Shown one piece after another: positions 1 through 8,224 of a DNA stretch of 64,000 nt. The position numbers were made by a program, and so were the translations under genes. The DNA is from JAXMAO01 sp046350375 (lineage in GTDB: Bacteria > Planctomycetota > Phycisphaerae > UBA1845 > UTPLA1). Below the pieces are notes generated by a model. It did no database searches, was not told where the DNA came from, and worked only from the letters and a program-made list of their open reading frames with translations. Every line of letters starts with the position of its first letter. Positions within the stretch are counted from its first letter, which is position 1. The stretch is from contig JAXMAO010000010.1 of NCBI GenBank assembly GCA_046350375.1, positions 71,435 through 135,434 of the forward strand, given 5' to 3'.

Positions 1-513
1 CACCCCCAGCCGCGACCCCGGCGCGCCCGTCAGCCCGTAGAGCATCACGTCGAAGCCGGCGCTGGCGGCGTTCGTCCCCAGATCGGCGCAGAACGCGCTC
101 TCGCAGCACGGGGCGATGCAATCCACCCCGACCACCAGCAGGTTGCGCCGCCGCGCCGCATAGTGCTCGTCACATCCGTTCGGCGAATCGAAGATCGCGT
201 CCAGCAGGCGCAGCGCATGAACGTCGCACGGATGCACCCCCACGAGCGCCGTGGGCCGCTCGTCAAAGACCGGGCTCGCCACGAACGAGCGCCGCCCGCG
301 CTGGAATCGAAACAGCGTGTCGGTCGGCGGAAAAACCACGCCGCGCGGACTGTAGACGCAGTACGTGAAGTCGAGATCGATCCGCGCGGCGTCGCTCACC
401 TCTTCGTAGAAGTAGTGTCCGTCCCGCGCCACCGGCCCAACGATCCGCCGCTTCTTCGCCAGCTCGGCCACAACCGCCACGAAGTCCGACCGCTCAATGA
501 TCGCATCCAACAT
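1..513 (-). CDS. hydB: [NiFe] hydrogenase / sulfhydrogenase beta subunit, N-terminal part (cut by window edge)
   Basis: The first 171 codons are visible, from ATG at 513; the rest lies outside the window. The product resembles HydB, the iron-sulfur electron-transfer subunit of cytoplasmic group 3b hydrogenases, which passes electrons between the NAD(P)-binding and small subunits. Family features seen: an RIVGPVARDGHYFYEE stretch near residues 23-38, a PPTDTLFRF segment where HydB has its P-x-x-x-LF motif, VGVHPCDVHALRLLD around 103, and a cysteine-containing VDCIAPCCESAFC segment near 141-153 where the family binds iron-sulfur. In group 3b operons hydB comes first, followed by hydG, hydD and hydA, so the other subunits probably lie just outside. 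About 150 bases separate it from the kinase gene upstream. Assignment rests on remembered family motifs. Confidence 0.8.
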   Translation of the reverse strand, partial: MLDAIIERSDFVAVVAELAKKRRIVGPVARDGHYFYEEVSDAARIDLDFTYCVYSPRGVVFPPTDTLFRFQRGRRSFVASPVFDERPTALVGVHPCDVHALRLLDAIFDSPNGCDEHYAARRRNLLVVGVDCIAPCCESAFCADLGTNAASAGFDVMLYGLTGAPGSRLGV

Positions 514-663
514 GGCCGCGCTCCCGGGCGCCCCGCCACACGCCATCCTCGCAAGACCCGCGCCACAATCGCCCGCCGCGATCGGATCGATCCGCCGCCA
601 GCGCTCGCTCTTCAGCCCGCGAATCCCCCCGCGCGCCGGCCCTTTGCACACAACGACCGCCTG

Positions 664-2154
664 TTAGCGCGGCGGCGACGCCGCGGCCGAGCGCTCGCTC
701 GCAAGGTCGCCGCCATTTGGCTGCGCGAAAGTTCGCATCTGGGCGAAATTTCCCGCATCGATCAGGCGCGGCAGCTCAATCGTGAATTCCGCCCCGCCGC
801 CCGGGCGGTTGGCCGCACGAACGCTTCCGCCGGCCTGCTCGCACAGCGCCCGCACGATCGCCAGCCCCAGCCCGCTGCCGGCAATGCCGGCCGCGATTGC
901 CGCATTGCCGCGCCGATAGGGTTCAAACAGCGTGGCGAGCTCCGCCGCGTCCACGCCCGGCCCGTTGTCGCGCACCGCGATCTGCACGCGCTGGTCGTCG
1001 ACACGCGCCTCCACCAGCACGCGGCCGCCGCGCGGCGTGTACTTCAGCGCGTTGTCTATCAGGTTGCCGACCGAATCGCGCAGGTCGCCCGGCGCGAGCC
1101 GGCAGACCGCCCCGACCGCGTCCTGCGACAGCGACAGCGTGATGCCCTTCCGCTCCGCCAGGGCGCGGTACGAATCCACCACCGCCGCGACGCCGCTCGG
1201 AATCTCGACCTCGACGGTGGCGTCGCGCTGCCCCGGCTCGTCCTGCGCGCGGGCCAGCGTCAGCAATCGCGCCACCTGCTCCAGTCCGTCGCCGCACCGC
1301 CGTTCAATGCGGTCGTACAGCTCGCGCGCCGCGCCCGGCGGCACGACTCCGTCGCGGAACAGACCGATCAGCGTCTGCACCCCGGCCAGCGGGCTTTTCA
1401 GCTGGTGGGCCGCGTTCCGCATGAAATCGGCCCGGTGACGCTGCACCTCGCGCATCGCGCAGGTCGACGCCTCGAGCGCCGCGTTCGCCCGCCGCAGATG
1501 CACCTCGCGCTCTTCCAGCCGCGCCGCGATCTGCACCGTGAAGTAGAGCACCCCCAGGACGGTCACCGCCACGATGATGAATTTCCGCGCCAGGAAGCCC
1601 GCCGTCGGAATCCACGCGGCCGCGGTGCCGCCGTCGAACGGATGGTGCGTCGCCAGCCAGCCCGCCGCCTCGGCCGACAGCAGCCCCCCGTACAGCGCCG
1701 TCGCCCACAGCGCCATCGCCAGCGCCTGGCGCGGCCGCAGCAGCAATGCCGCGATCACCATGTGATACGTATATAGTGCCGCGACCGGGCTCTCCGACCC
1801 GCCCGTGTAGCGCACCATGCCCGTCAGCAGCGCCAGGTCGAGCGCAATCTGCCAGCAGGCCAATCGCGTCGGGCGGAACCGCGCTGCGCCGTCGCGCTTC
1901 GCGTCCGCCAGCCCGCGCCACACGCCGTTGCTCAGTGCCACCAGGCCGGTGATGACCCACAGCGCCGCCGGGCGATGCACCGGCCCGCACACCAGCCGCT
2001 CGACCAGCAGCGCGCCGGTCGCCGCCCCCACGAACAGCCAGCGCAGCCGGATGAACCAGTCCAGCCGCAGCAGCGCCAGCAGCGACTCGGCGCGCTGCCC
2101 GTCGTGCGGAACGCGCAGCAACCCGCCCCACGATTCCGCGACCCGCGACTCCAT
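664..2154 (-). CDS. Membrane sensor histidine kinase
   Basis: A 496-residue two-component sensor. The N-terminal ~205 residues hold about six hydrophobic segments with little extracytoplasmic sequence, so it probably senses something in the membrane or cytoplasm, or through a partner. A short coiled coil (about 210-240) leads to the dimerisation/phosphoacceptor helix with H-box AAHQLKSPLAG (His250). The ATPase domain follows: N-box NLIDNALKY near 364-372, G1 DNGPG near 396-400 and G2 GSGLGLAI near 427. All catalytic motifs are intact. It lies 21 bases downstream of the response regulator, so the two are co-transcribed. The pair sits between hypE and hydB on the same strand, which suggests, by position only, a link to hydrogenase expression. 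About 30 C-terminal residues look disordered. Confidence 0.88.
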   Translation of the reverse strand: MESRVAESWGGLLRVPHDGQRAESLLALLRLDWFIRLRWLFVGAATGALLVERLVCGPVHRPAALWVITGLVALSNGVWRGLADAKRDGAARFRPTRLACWQIALDLALLTGMVRYTGGSESPVAALYTYHMVIAALLLRPRQALAMALWATALYGGLLSAEAAGWLATHHPFDGGTAAAWIPTAGFLARKFIIVAVTVLGVLYFTVQIAARLEEREVHLRRANAALEASTCAMREVQRHRADFMRNAAHQLKSPLAGVQTLIGLFRDGVVPPGAARELYDRIERRCGDGLEQVARLLTLARAQDEPGQRDATVEVEIPSGVAAVVDSYRALAERKGITLSLSQDAVGAVCRLAPGDLRDSVGNLIDNALKYTPRGGRVLVEARVDDQRVQIAVRDNGPGVDAAELATLFEPYRRGNAAIAAGIAGSGLGLAIVRALCEQAGGSVRAANRPGGGAEFTIELPRLIDAGNFAQMRTFAQPNGGDLASERSAAASPPR

Positions 2155-2175
2155 TCGGCCGCCTCGTCTGCCCGC

Positions 2176-2589
2176 CTAGGGCATCGCCCGCGCTGCCGCG
2201 CCGTGCAACACGTCGTCCACCGTGCGACGCAGCGTCGCCGCGTCGATCGGCTTGCTCAGGAACCGCTCCACGGGCAGGTAGGCCGAGCCGGCCTCGCGCG
2301 CGAAGTCGATGCCCGTCGCATCGCCGATCGCCGAGATCATCACGATCGGCACATGCGCGAGCTGCTCGTCCGAGCGAAAGTCGTACGCCACGTGAAAGCC
2401 TTCGCTCGGCGAGGAGAGCATCACGTCCAGCAGGAGCAGGGCCGGGCGAATCTCGTGCGCCGCGGCCAGCCCCGCCGGACCGGTCAGACAGCACCGCACG
2501 CGATAGCCCATCGGCTCCAGCATCAGCCGCACCGCCGTGTGCATGTCCGGATCGTCATCAATCAGCAGGATGTCTTCCGAGTCTCCCAT
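2176..2589 (-). CDS. Stand-alone response regulator receiver protein
   Basis: A 137-residue single receiver domain (CheY-like). Start chosen at ATG 2589, preceded by a GGGAGG ribosome-binding site; the reading frame stays open further upstream but that sequence overlaps the hypE tail and looks non-coding. Visible motifs: acidic pocket IDDDPD near 10-15, phosphoacceptor LLLDVM, switch residue in MISA, and the conserved Lys in SKPI. There is no output domain, so it must act by protein contact or phosphorelay. It is immediately followed by its likely kinase. Partner and target cannot be read from the sequence. Confidence 0.85.
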   Translation of the reverse strand: MGDSEDILLIDDDPDMHTAVRLMLEPMGYRVRCCLTGPAGLAAAHEIRPALLLLDVMLSSPSEGFHVAYDFRSDEQLAHVPIVMISAIGDATGIDFAREAGSAYLPVERFLSKPIDAATLRRTVDDVLHGAAARAMP

Positions 2590-2695
2590 GGCAGCCTCCC
2601 GGGCTCGACCGGCCGAATGTCGTTGCTGGACGGCCGGCCGTCGCCCCCGACCCGATGTGTCTTGTCGCCGTCCGCGGCGCGTCGCGCGGCCGACC

Positions 2696-3786
2696 TCAGC
2701 AGATCCGTGGCTGCTCCTCTCCATACGGACGCTGCACGATCCGCCGCCCACCGGCGACCGTGCACAGCTCGACCAGCGGCGGCGTCGCCGCGGTCAGCCG
2801 TCCGATGATCGCCGCGCGCATACAGCGCGTGGCCACGCAGCGCTTCGAGCGCTCGGCGTCGTCACGCGCTTCAACGCACCAGCTTGCCCTCGTTCGCCAG
2901 CGTCAGCGGATCCAGACCAGCATGGCCGCCGCGTGGGCAGTCGCGGCACTTTCCGGCACGCGCGCCCTCGTCGATCTCCACGCTCAGCCCGCTGTGCTCG
3001 CACAGGTCCGCCAGCACGCCCGCCAGCCCGCCGCGTCGGATCGCGCATGAACCGCACCGCCGCGCCCGACGCCAGCAGCGCCCGCCAGCTCGTCGCGGCG
3101 CGCGTCGCTCAGCGCTTCAGCCGCGGCTCGAACTCGATCCCCTCGCCATGAAACGGGATCGCCAGCGCGTGCTCGCCGATCGGACCGCTCAGCACCACCG
3201 CGTCGCCGACCCGCACCCGCTCCAGCCCCAGCTCCACCCCCGGCCGCATCCGCCCCACGCCCGCCGTGTTGATCATCACGCCGTCGCCGTCGCCGCCGCG
3301 CCTCGATCACCTTCGTATCGCCCGTCACCACCCGCACGCCGGCCGCGTCCGCCGCCGCCGCCGCCGACGCCAGGATGCGGTCGAGCACCGACATCGGCAG
3401 CCCTTCCTCGAGAATCAGTCCCAGGCTCAGCGCCTCCGGCGTCGCCCCCATCACCGCCAGGTCGTTCACCGTGCCGCACACCGCCAGCCGGCCGATGTCG
3501 CCGCCCGGAAACTCCACCGGCGTCACCACGTACGAGTCGGTCGTGAAGACCAGCCGCCCGGCCGACCAGGCCAGCACCGCGCCGTCGACAGCGGCAGCAG
3601 CACCGTTCGAAAACCGCGGCACGATGTGGTCGCGGATCAGCCGATTCATCAGCTCGCCGCCGCCGCGTGCGCCAGCCGCACCCGCTCACCCGCCGCGCCG
3701 CCGTCATTCGTGGCGGCGCCGGGCTGCGGCAACTCCTCCGTTACGCGCCCGTGGCGCGGCGCCGTCATCACGCCGTCGCTGGACAT
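2696..3786 (-). pseudogene. hypE: Hydrogenase maturation protein HypE, multiply frameshifted
   Basis: HypE dehydrates the carbamoyl thioester on its C-terminal Cys to thiocyanate, supplying the CN ligands of the [NiFe] centre. HypE sequence is recognisable along the whole 1.09 kb, from MSSDGVMTAPRHGRV at ATG 3786 (inside the end of hypD) to the family's terminal PRIC and TGA at 2696. No single frame spans it. Frame changes are needed near 3665 (the HGGGGE motif), 3297, 3113, 3078, 3039, about 2965, 2915, 2870, 2850 and 2815. Between them the segments read well: FTTDSYVVTP, FPGGDIGRLAVCGTVNDLAV, GDTKVIE, MINTAGVGRMRPG, RDPTR-GGLAGVLADL, LDPLTLANEGKLV. Indels without loss of key residues suggest consensus errors at least as much as a true pseudogene. 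Confidence 0.8.
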
Positions 3787-4883
3787 CGCCGCACCTCCGC
3801 ATTCGAGCGGCGCGGCGTCACGCCGCCGAACCGATACCACGCCGCGCACGTGCCCTCGCCGCTGACCATGCACGGCCCGATCGGCCGCGCCGGCGTGCAC
3901 GCCTCGCCGAACAGCGCACACTCCGGCGGCTCGCACTGCCCGCAGATCACCTCGCCGCAGCGACACCCGGGCGGATCAACGTCGTCTCCCGGCGCCAGGC
4001 CGAACCGCCGCAGCGCGTCGAACCGCGCGAACTCCGCCCGTAGCGCCAGCCCGCTCTGGTCAATCGACCCCAGGCCGCGCCACGCCGTCGAGACCGGCTC
4101 GAACACCCGCGCCAGCAGGCCGAGCGCCACGCCGTTTCCGCTCGCGCTCACCACCGCCGGATAGCCGTTCTCCAGCCGCGCCTCGCCGCGCTCCACCTGC
4201 CGCACCAGGCGCACCAGCGCCGCCACGATCTCGCGCGGCTCGAACCCCGCTACGACGCACGGCCTTGCGAACCGCGCCACCACCGGCCGATAGGCCTCCG
4301 CCCCGACGATCACGCTGACGTGCCCGGGGCAGAGAAACCCGTCGATCGCCACCGCCCCCGCCTCGAGCAGCGCCACCATCGCCGGGACGACGCGCTTGTG
4401 GAACGACAGCACGCAGAAGTTCTCGACCCCCTGCCGGGCCGCCTCGAGCACCACCGCCGCCGTCGCCGGCGCGGTCGTCTCGAACCCCACGCCGAGAAAG
4501 ACCACGGTCGTCCCCGGGGCGCCCTGCGCCAGCTCCAGCGCCCGCCACGCCGAGGTCACCACGCGAATCCGCCCACCCGCGCCGCGCCGCTCTTCCAGGC
4601 TTCCACTGCGCCCCGGAACCCGCAGCATGTCGCCATAGGTCGCGACCGTCACGTCCGGCCGCGCCACCAGCGCGACCGCCGCGTCGATCTGCCCCTGCGC
4701 CGTCACGCAGACCGGACAGCCCGGCCCGCTGATCAGCCGCAGGTTGGCCGGAAACAGCGCCCGCAGCCCGGACCGGAATACCGCCACCGTGTGCGTGCCG
4801 CACACCTCCATCATGCGCACCGGCCGGCCGATCCGCCCGCAACGCGCCGCCAGCTCGCTCCGCAACTCGCTCAGCGACTTCAC
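3768..4883 (-). CDS. hypD: Hydrogenase maturation protein HypD
   Basis: A 371-residue iron-sulfur scaffold protein on which the Fe(CN)2CO group is assembled together with HypC. Start GTG at 4883 overlaps the hypC stop (GTGA), the usual hypCD coupling; the frame is open further upstream but only antisense to hypC. Motifs seen: EVCGTHT near 36-42 (active Cys), GPGCPVC near 66-72, GVGFETTAP, LCPGHVSVI, and a C-terminal cysteine set (GCRCGEVICGQCEPPEC, then a later GPC and GTC) that binds the [4Fe-4S] cluster. Length and motif order are normal. Its end overlaps the hypE start by 19 bases, so hypC-hypD-hypE are translationally coupled. No frame disruption is seen, in contrast to hypE. Confidence 0.95.
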   Translation of the reverse strand: MKSLSELRSELAARCGRIGRPVRMMEVCGTHTVAVFRSGLRALFPANLRLISGPGCPVCVTAQGQIDAAVALVARPDVTVATYGDMLRVPGRSGSLEERRGAGGRIRVVTSAWRALELAQGAPGTTVVFLGVGFETTAPATAAVVLEAARQGVENFCVLSFHKRVVPAMVALLEAGAVAIDGFLCPGHVSVIVGAEAYRPVVARFARPCVVAGFEPREIVAALVRLVRQVERGEARLENGYPAVVSASGNGVALGLLARVFEPVSTAWRGLGSIDQSGLALRAEFARFDALRRFGLAPGDDVDPPGCRCGEVICGQCEPPECALFGEACTPARPIGPCMVSGEGTCAAWYRFGGVTPRRSNAEVRRCPATA

Positions 4884-5152
4884 CGCGAAGACTCCGCATC
4901 GGCGCGCGGCTCTGCCGCGCCGTCCGGCTCGTCCGTTTCGTCCCAGCGCGACCGGCGCAGATAGTTCCACGTCCGCCGTGCCTCGACCTCGTCGATCGTC
5001 GCGATGGAAAACCCCGCGTGCACCAGCACCCAGTCGCCGGGCGCGGCCTCCGGCGTCAGCACGGTTCGAATCGACAGGCGATTGCCCCCGAGCTCCACGG
5101 TCGCCGCTTCTTCCGACCGCGACACGATCCGCGCCGGAATCGCCAGGCACAT
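4880..5152 (-). CDS. hypC: Hydrogenase assembly chaperone HypC
   Basis: A 90-residue HypC/HupF-family chaperone. The N-terminus MCLAIPARI keeps the essential Cys2 that binds the iron precursor and the hydrogenase large subunit. The beta-barrel core follows (GGNRLSIRTVLTPEAAPGDWVLVHAGFSI, about 22-50; the GDWVLVHAGF motif is diagnostic). An acidic C-terminal tail is typical. The gene lies 16 bases after the hypF-like gene and its TGA overlaps the hypD GTG, so it is part of the hyp operon. Confidence 0.95.
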   Translation of the reverse strand: MCLAIPARIVSRSEEAATVELGGNRLSIRTVLTPEAAPGDWVLVHAGFSIATIDEVEARRTWNYLRRSRWDETDEPDGAAEPRADAESSR

Positions 5153-5168
5153 GTTCGATCCTCGCCCG

Positions 5169-6278
5169 CTACCGCGCGGCGCCCTTTGGCCGACTCGCCG
5201 CGTGCGCCGCCGCCACCGCCGCCTGCCCGAGCGCCAGCCCGGCGTCGCCGAACGGCTGCCGCACCGGCAGCACCACGCTCAGCCGCCGTTCTTCCAGCAG
5301 AGCGCGGGTCCGCGACAGCAGGCGCGCGTTCACAAAACACCCTCCTGCCAGCGCCACGCGTCGCAGACCCGCCATGTCGCACGTCATGCCGGCGCCGTCC
5401 GCCAGCATGTGCGCCAGCGTCTCGTGCCACCGCGCCGCAACGCTCTCGATGGTTCCCCCCGCGCCAACGTCCTCCACCAGCGCTTCGATTGCCGGCGACA
5501 GCGAGACCTCAAACGTCCGGCCGTGCAGCAGCGTGTGATAGGGATAGGGTGGCGCCGCGCCCGACCCCGCGGCCGATTCGAGCGCCGCCGCCGCCTCGGC
5601 CTCGTGCGTATTCCGCTCGCACAGCCCCAGCAGGTAGCTCGCGCCGTCAAAGACCCGCCCCAGGCTCGACGTCGCCGGCGACTGCACGGTCCGCGACAGC
5701 ATCGTCTCGGCGCAGGCCAGGTCGTTCGCCGGCACGCGCGCAAACAGATGCCCGGCACGCCGCCGCCACTGGTCGCCAAACGTCCCCACTGTCAGCGCCA
5801 GCGCCGGCCGCCAGGTCTCGATCGCCGCCGCATCGCCACCCAGCAGCGCGAAATAACTCAGGTGCCCGAGCCGCTCGAACTGCCCGCCTTCAACCACCAG
5901 GAACTCGCAGCCCCACGATGCGCCGTCGCTGCCATAGCCCACGCCGTCGCACGCAATGCCCACGATCGGCAGCAGGTCGCCATGCTCGGCCGCCACCGCC
6001 GCCACGTGCGCGTGATGATGCTGCACCGCCAGCGTCGGCGACCCCAGGCTCTGCGCCAGCGCCGTCGTCAGCCATTGCGGATGCAGGTCGTGCGCCACCA
6101 GGTCCCAGTGACCCACCGCCGATTCCAGCGCGCTGATCGCCGCCCGGTAGCGCCGATAGTTCTCCACGTCCGACAGCGCGCCGCACTCCGGCCCCAGCCG
6201 CCACCCGCTGCCGTCGCACACGCACGCGCGCGACTTCGTGTCCGCCCCCATCGCCAGGATGCGCTTGTCGGTCCGCAT
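5169..6278 (-). CDS. hypF: HypF-like carbamoyltransferase, Kae1-like domain only
   Basis: A 369-residue protein matching only the C-terminal half of HypF, the Kae1/TobZ-like domain that transfers carbamoyl from carbamoyl-AMP to HypE. Start ATG 6278 is followed at once by RILAMGADTKS, where the Kae1-like domain begins in full HypF. Metal-site and core motifs are present: VQHHHAHVAAVAAEHG, GIACDGVGYGSDG, WGCEFLV, and a late LAGGCFVNARL and QPFGDAGLALGQA. The acylphosphatase, zinc-finger and YrdC domains of normal HypF (~750 residues) are missing, and the 478 bases upstream hold no trace of them. The carbamoyl-AMP-forming half must be encoded elsewhere, or the pathway is altered. It heads the hypCDE operon. 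Confidence 0.85.
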   Translation of the reverse strand: MRTDKRILAMGADTKSRACVCDGSGWRLGPECGALSDVENYRRYRAAISALESAVGHWDLVAHDLHPQWLTTALAQSLGSPTLAVQHHHAHVAAVAAEHGDLLPIVGIACDGVGYGSDGASWGCEFLVVEGGQFERLGHLSYFALLGGDAAAIETWRPALALTVGTFGDQWRRRAGHLFARVPANDLACAETMLSRTVQSPATSSLGRVFDGASYLLGLCERNTHEAEAAAALESAAGSGAAPPYPYHTLLHGRTFEVSLSPAIEALVEDVGAGGTIESVAARWHETLAHMLADGAGMTCDMAGLRRVALAGGCFVNARLLSRTRALLEERRLSVVLPVRQPFGDAGLALGQAAVAAAHAASRPKGAAR

Positions 6279-6756
6279 GCGTATCCGAAGATCTGCGCCG
6301 CCCTTGGCCGAACCGCGCCCGCCGGCCCACGTTCCGGCGGGTCCGTCGATCGCCCGCCGCACTTCGCGCCGCCGCCGGCTCGGGCCGGCGTTCCGACGAA
6401 CGTGATGGCTCTCGACCGGCCTGGGACGTCGCGTCTGCATGGCGCATCCCGCCGCGGTGCACCATGCAACTCGCGGACCAGCCCGGGCCGCGTTCGCCAC
6501 GACCGCTAAGTCGACTCCGTTCGTCTGGAACTGCTCGCGACCGGTCGAAGCGCCGCGCACCGCCATGCCGAAAGACGCGGACTGCCGGCCCGCCAGCGCT
6601 CGCGCAAACGTCGCGCCGGACGCCGCTGTGGCGCGCGAGCCGACTGTGGAAAATTTTCCGCAAACCCCCAGCCGCGCGAGCGCTCGGGTGACGCCGTCGC
6701 GCCCCACTCGCCGGCCGATTGTTGTGCAATCGCAGAAAAGAACCGCGCGCCCGCCG
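6279..6756 (-). other. Intergenic region upstream of the hyp operon
   Basis: About 480 bases between the M28 peptidase stop and the hypF-like start. No frame reads like protein on either strand, and no remnant of the missing HypF N-terminal domains is seen. The one clear structure is a perfect AT-rich palindrome at 6648-6659, listed separately. A promoter for the leftward hyp operon is expected here but no convincing -35/-10 pair was found. Confidence 0.6.
6648..6659. promoter_or_regulatory. 12-base AT-rich perfect palindrome, candidate operator
   Basis: GGAAAATTTTCC is a perfect inverted repeat inside a strongly GC-rich stretch, about 370 bases upstream of the hypF-like start. Its composition and position suggest a protein-binding site for the hyp operon, but no regulator family is recognised and chance cannot be excluded. 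Confidence 0.25.
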
Positions 6757-8193
6757 CTATTCCCCGATCCGCCGCGGCGTCTCCGCCAGGAAGTACGCCA
6801 TCGTCGCCAGTGCCGCGACGCACTGCTGCAGGTCGTGCCGGTCGATCTTGTCGAACGTGTCGGCCGGCGTGTGGTGATAGTCGAAGTAGTGCGACCCTTC
6901 GACCGACAGCCCCAGCAGCACGCAGCCCGATTTCTCCCACGGGCTCAGGTCAGCCCCCGATCCGCCGGCGTGCATCTCCGTCGCCCCGATGCTCCGCAGC
7001 AACTCGGCCGCGCCCGCCAGCCGCCCACCGACCCGCGCCGTCTGCGACGCGCTTGCACACTCATATCCGAACCCGAGCGGCCGGAATGCCCCTGAATCAC
7101 ACTCGATTGCCGCGACGTGCTGCTTCGCCTCGGCGGCGTGCCGGCCGAAATAGGCCCGGCCGCCCGCCAGCCCGTTCTCCTCGTTCGTCCACAGCACCAC
7201 GCGAATCGTCCGCCGCGGCGTCAGCTTCAGTTGCCGCAGCACCGTCAGCGCCTCCATCGCCATGGCGCAGCCGGCGCCGTCGTCGTGCGCCCCCTGTCCC
7301 ACGTCCCACGAGTCGATGTGCCCGCCGATCACGACGACCTCTTCCGGCCGCTCGCGCCCGCGCAGCTCACCGACCACGTTCGCCGACATCGCCGGCGCCG
7401 GCTCGGTGTGCGCCTCCATCTCCAGCCGCACCGCCACGCGCTGCCCGCGCGTTGTCAGCCGCGAGATCATCGCCGCGTCTTCGGTCGAGAGCGCCGCCGC
7501 CGGAATCTTCGCGACGCCCTCTTCGTAGCGCATCGCCCCGGTGTGCGGCGTCCGCAGGCTGTGGGCCGTCACCGAGCGGATCAGGCACGCCACCGCCCCC
7601 TTCTTCGCCGCCAGCGACGCCCCCTTGCCGCGAAACCGCACGGTCTCGCCATATCGCGCGCCGTGCGCCGCGTCGAACGGCGGCATCGGATTGTCAAACA
7701 GCACGATCCGCCCGGCCGCGCCGCTGCCCAGCCGCTCCAGCTCGGCCTCGTCGTGCACCACTTTCACCTCGGCGCTGATTCCGCCCGGCGGCGTCGCCAC
7801 CGAGCCGCCCAGCCCGAGCATCGCCATCGGCATCGCCCGCGGCTCGACCAGCTCGCACGACTCACGCCCGCGCACCCAGTGCACCACCGACACCGGCTCG
7901 AGCGCCACCGCCTCGTGGCCGTCGGCCCGCAGCGTCGCCGCCGCCCAGCGCGTCGCCGCCGCCAGCGCTTCCGAGCCGCTCACGCGATGGCCGATGTCGT
8001 CGCACAATTGCTCGAGCTTGCGATAGGCGCCATCCGTCTCGCGGCAGTGGACTGCGATCCGCTCGGCGGCCGCACGATAGGAAGACCACTCGGCGTCGCC
8101 GACGCCGATTTCGCGCAGCGCCGCACGCTCGGCGCAGCCGGCCAGAAACGTCGACCCCGCGACCAGCCACCCGCACACTGCCGAGCTGCGCAT
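6757..8193 (-). CDS. M28-family zinc aminopeptidase/carboxypeptidase lipoprotein
   Basis: A 478-residue exported metallopeptidase resembling plasma glutamate carboxypeptidase (carboxypeptidase Q). Start ATG 8193 gives a lipoprotein signal with lipobox LAGC (Cys near 20), so the enzyme is probably anchored outside the cytoplasmic membrane. A PA-like insert lies around 120-260. The two-zinc site is visible: GGHIDSWDVGQGAHDDGAG (His, Asp), TNEENG (catalytic and metal Glu), IECDSG (Asp) and YHHTPADT (His). It likely trims peptides or dipeptides in the periplasm. Its start is 31 bases beyond the stop of the downstream gene at 8225, and it runs with the same-strand cluster upstream. Confidence 0.88.
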   Translation of the reverse strand: MRSSAVCGWLVAGSTFLAGCAERAALREIGVGDAEWSSYRAAAERIAVHCRETDGAYRKLEQLCDDIGHRVSGSEALAAATRWAAATLRADGHEAVALEPVSVVHWVRGRESCELVEPRAMPMAMLGLGGSVATPPGGISAEVKVVHDEAELERLGSGAAGRIVLFDNPMPPFDAAHGARYGETVRFRGKGASLAAKKGAVACLIRSVTAHSLRTPHTGAMRYEEGVAKIPAAALSTEDAAMISRLTTRGQRVAVRLEMEAHTEPAPAMSANVVGELRGRERPEEVVVIGGHIDSWDVGQGAHDDGAGCAMAMEALTVLRQLKLTPRRTIRVVLWTNEENGLAGGRAYFGRHAAEAKQHVAAIECDSGAFRPLGFGYECASASQTARVGGRLAGAAELLRSIGATEMHAGGSGADLSPWEKSGCVLLGLSVEGSHYFDYHHTPADTFDKIDRHDLQQCVAALATMAYFLAETPRRIGE

Positions 8194-8224
8194 TGCTTTC
8201 CCCTGCCCGCCCGCCGCCGGCGCT

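Noticed and set aside
163..1776. Long open frame on the plus strand over the kinase gene
   Set aside because: Arg/Pro/His-rich sequence without family motifs; antisense to hydB and the histidine kinase, which have clear motifs.
5004..6509. Plus-strand open frame of about 500 codons
   Set aside because: Antisense to hypF-like and hypC genes; composition is typical of GC-rich shadow frames.
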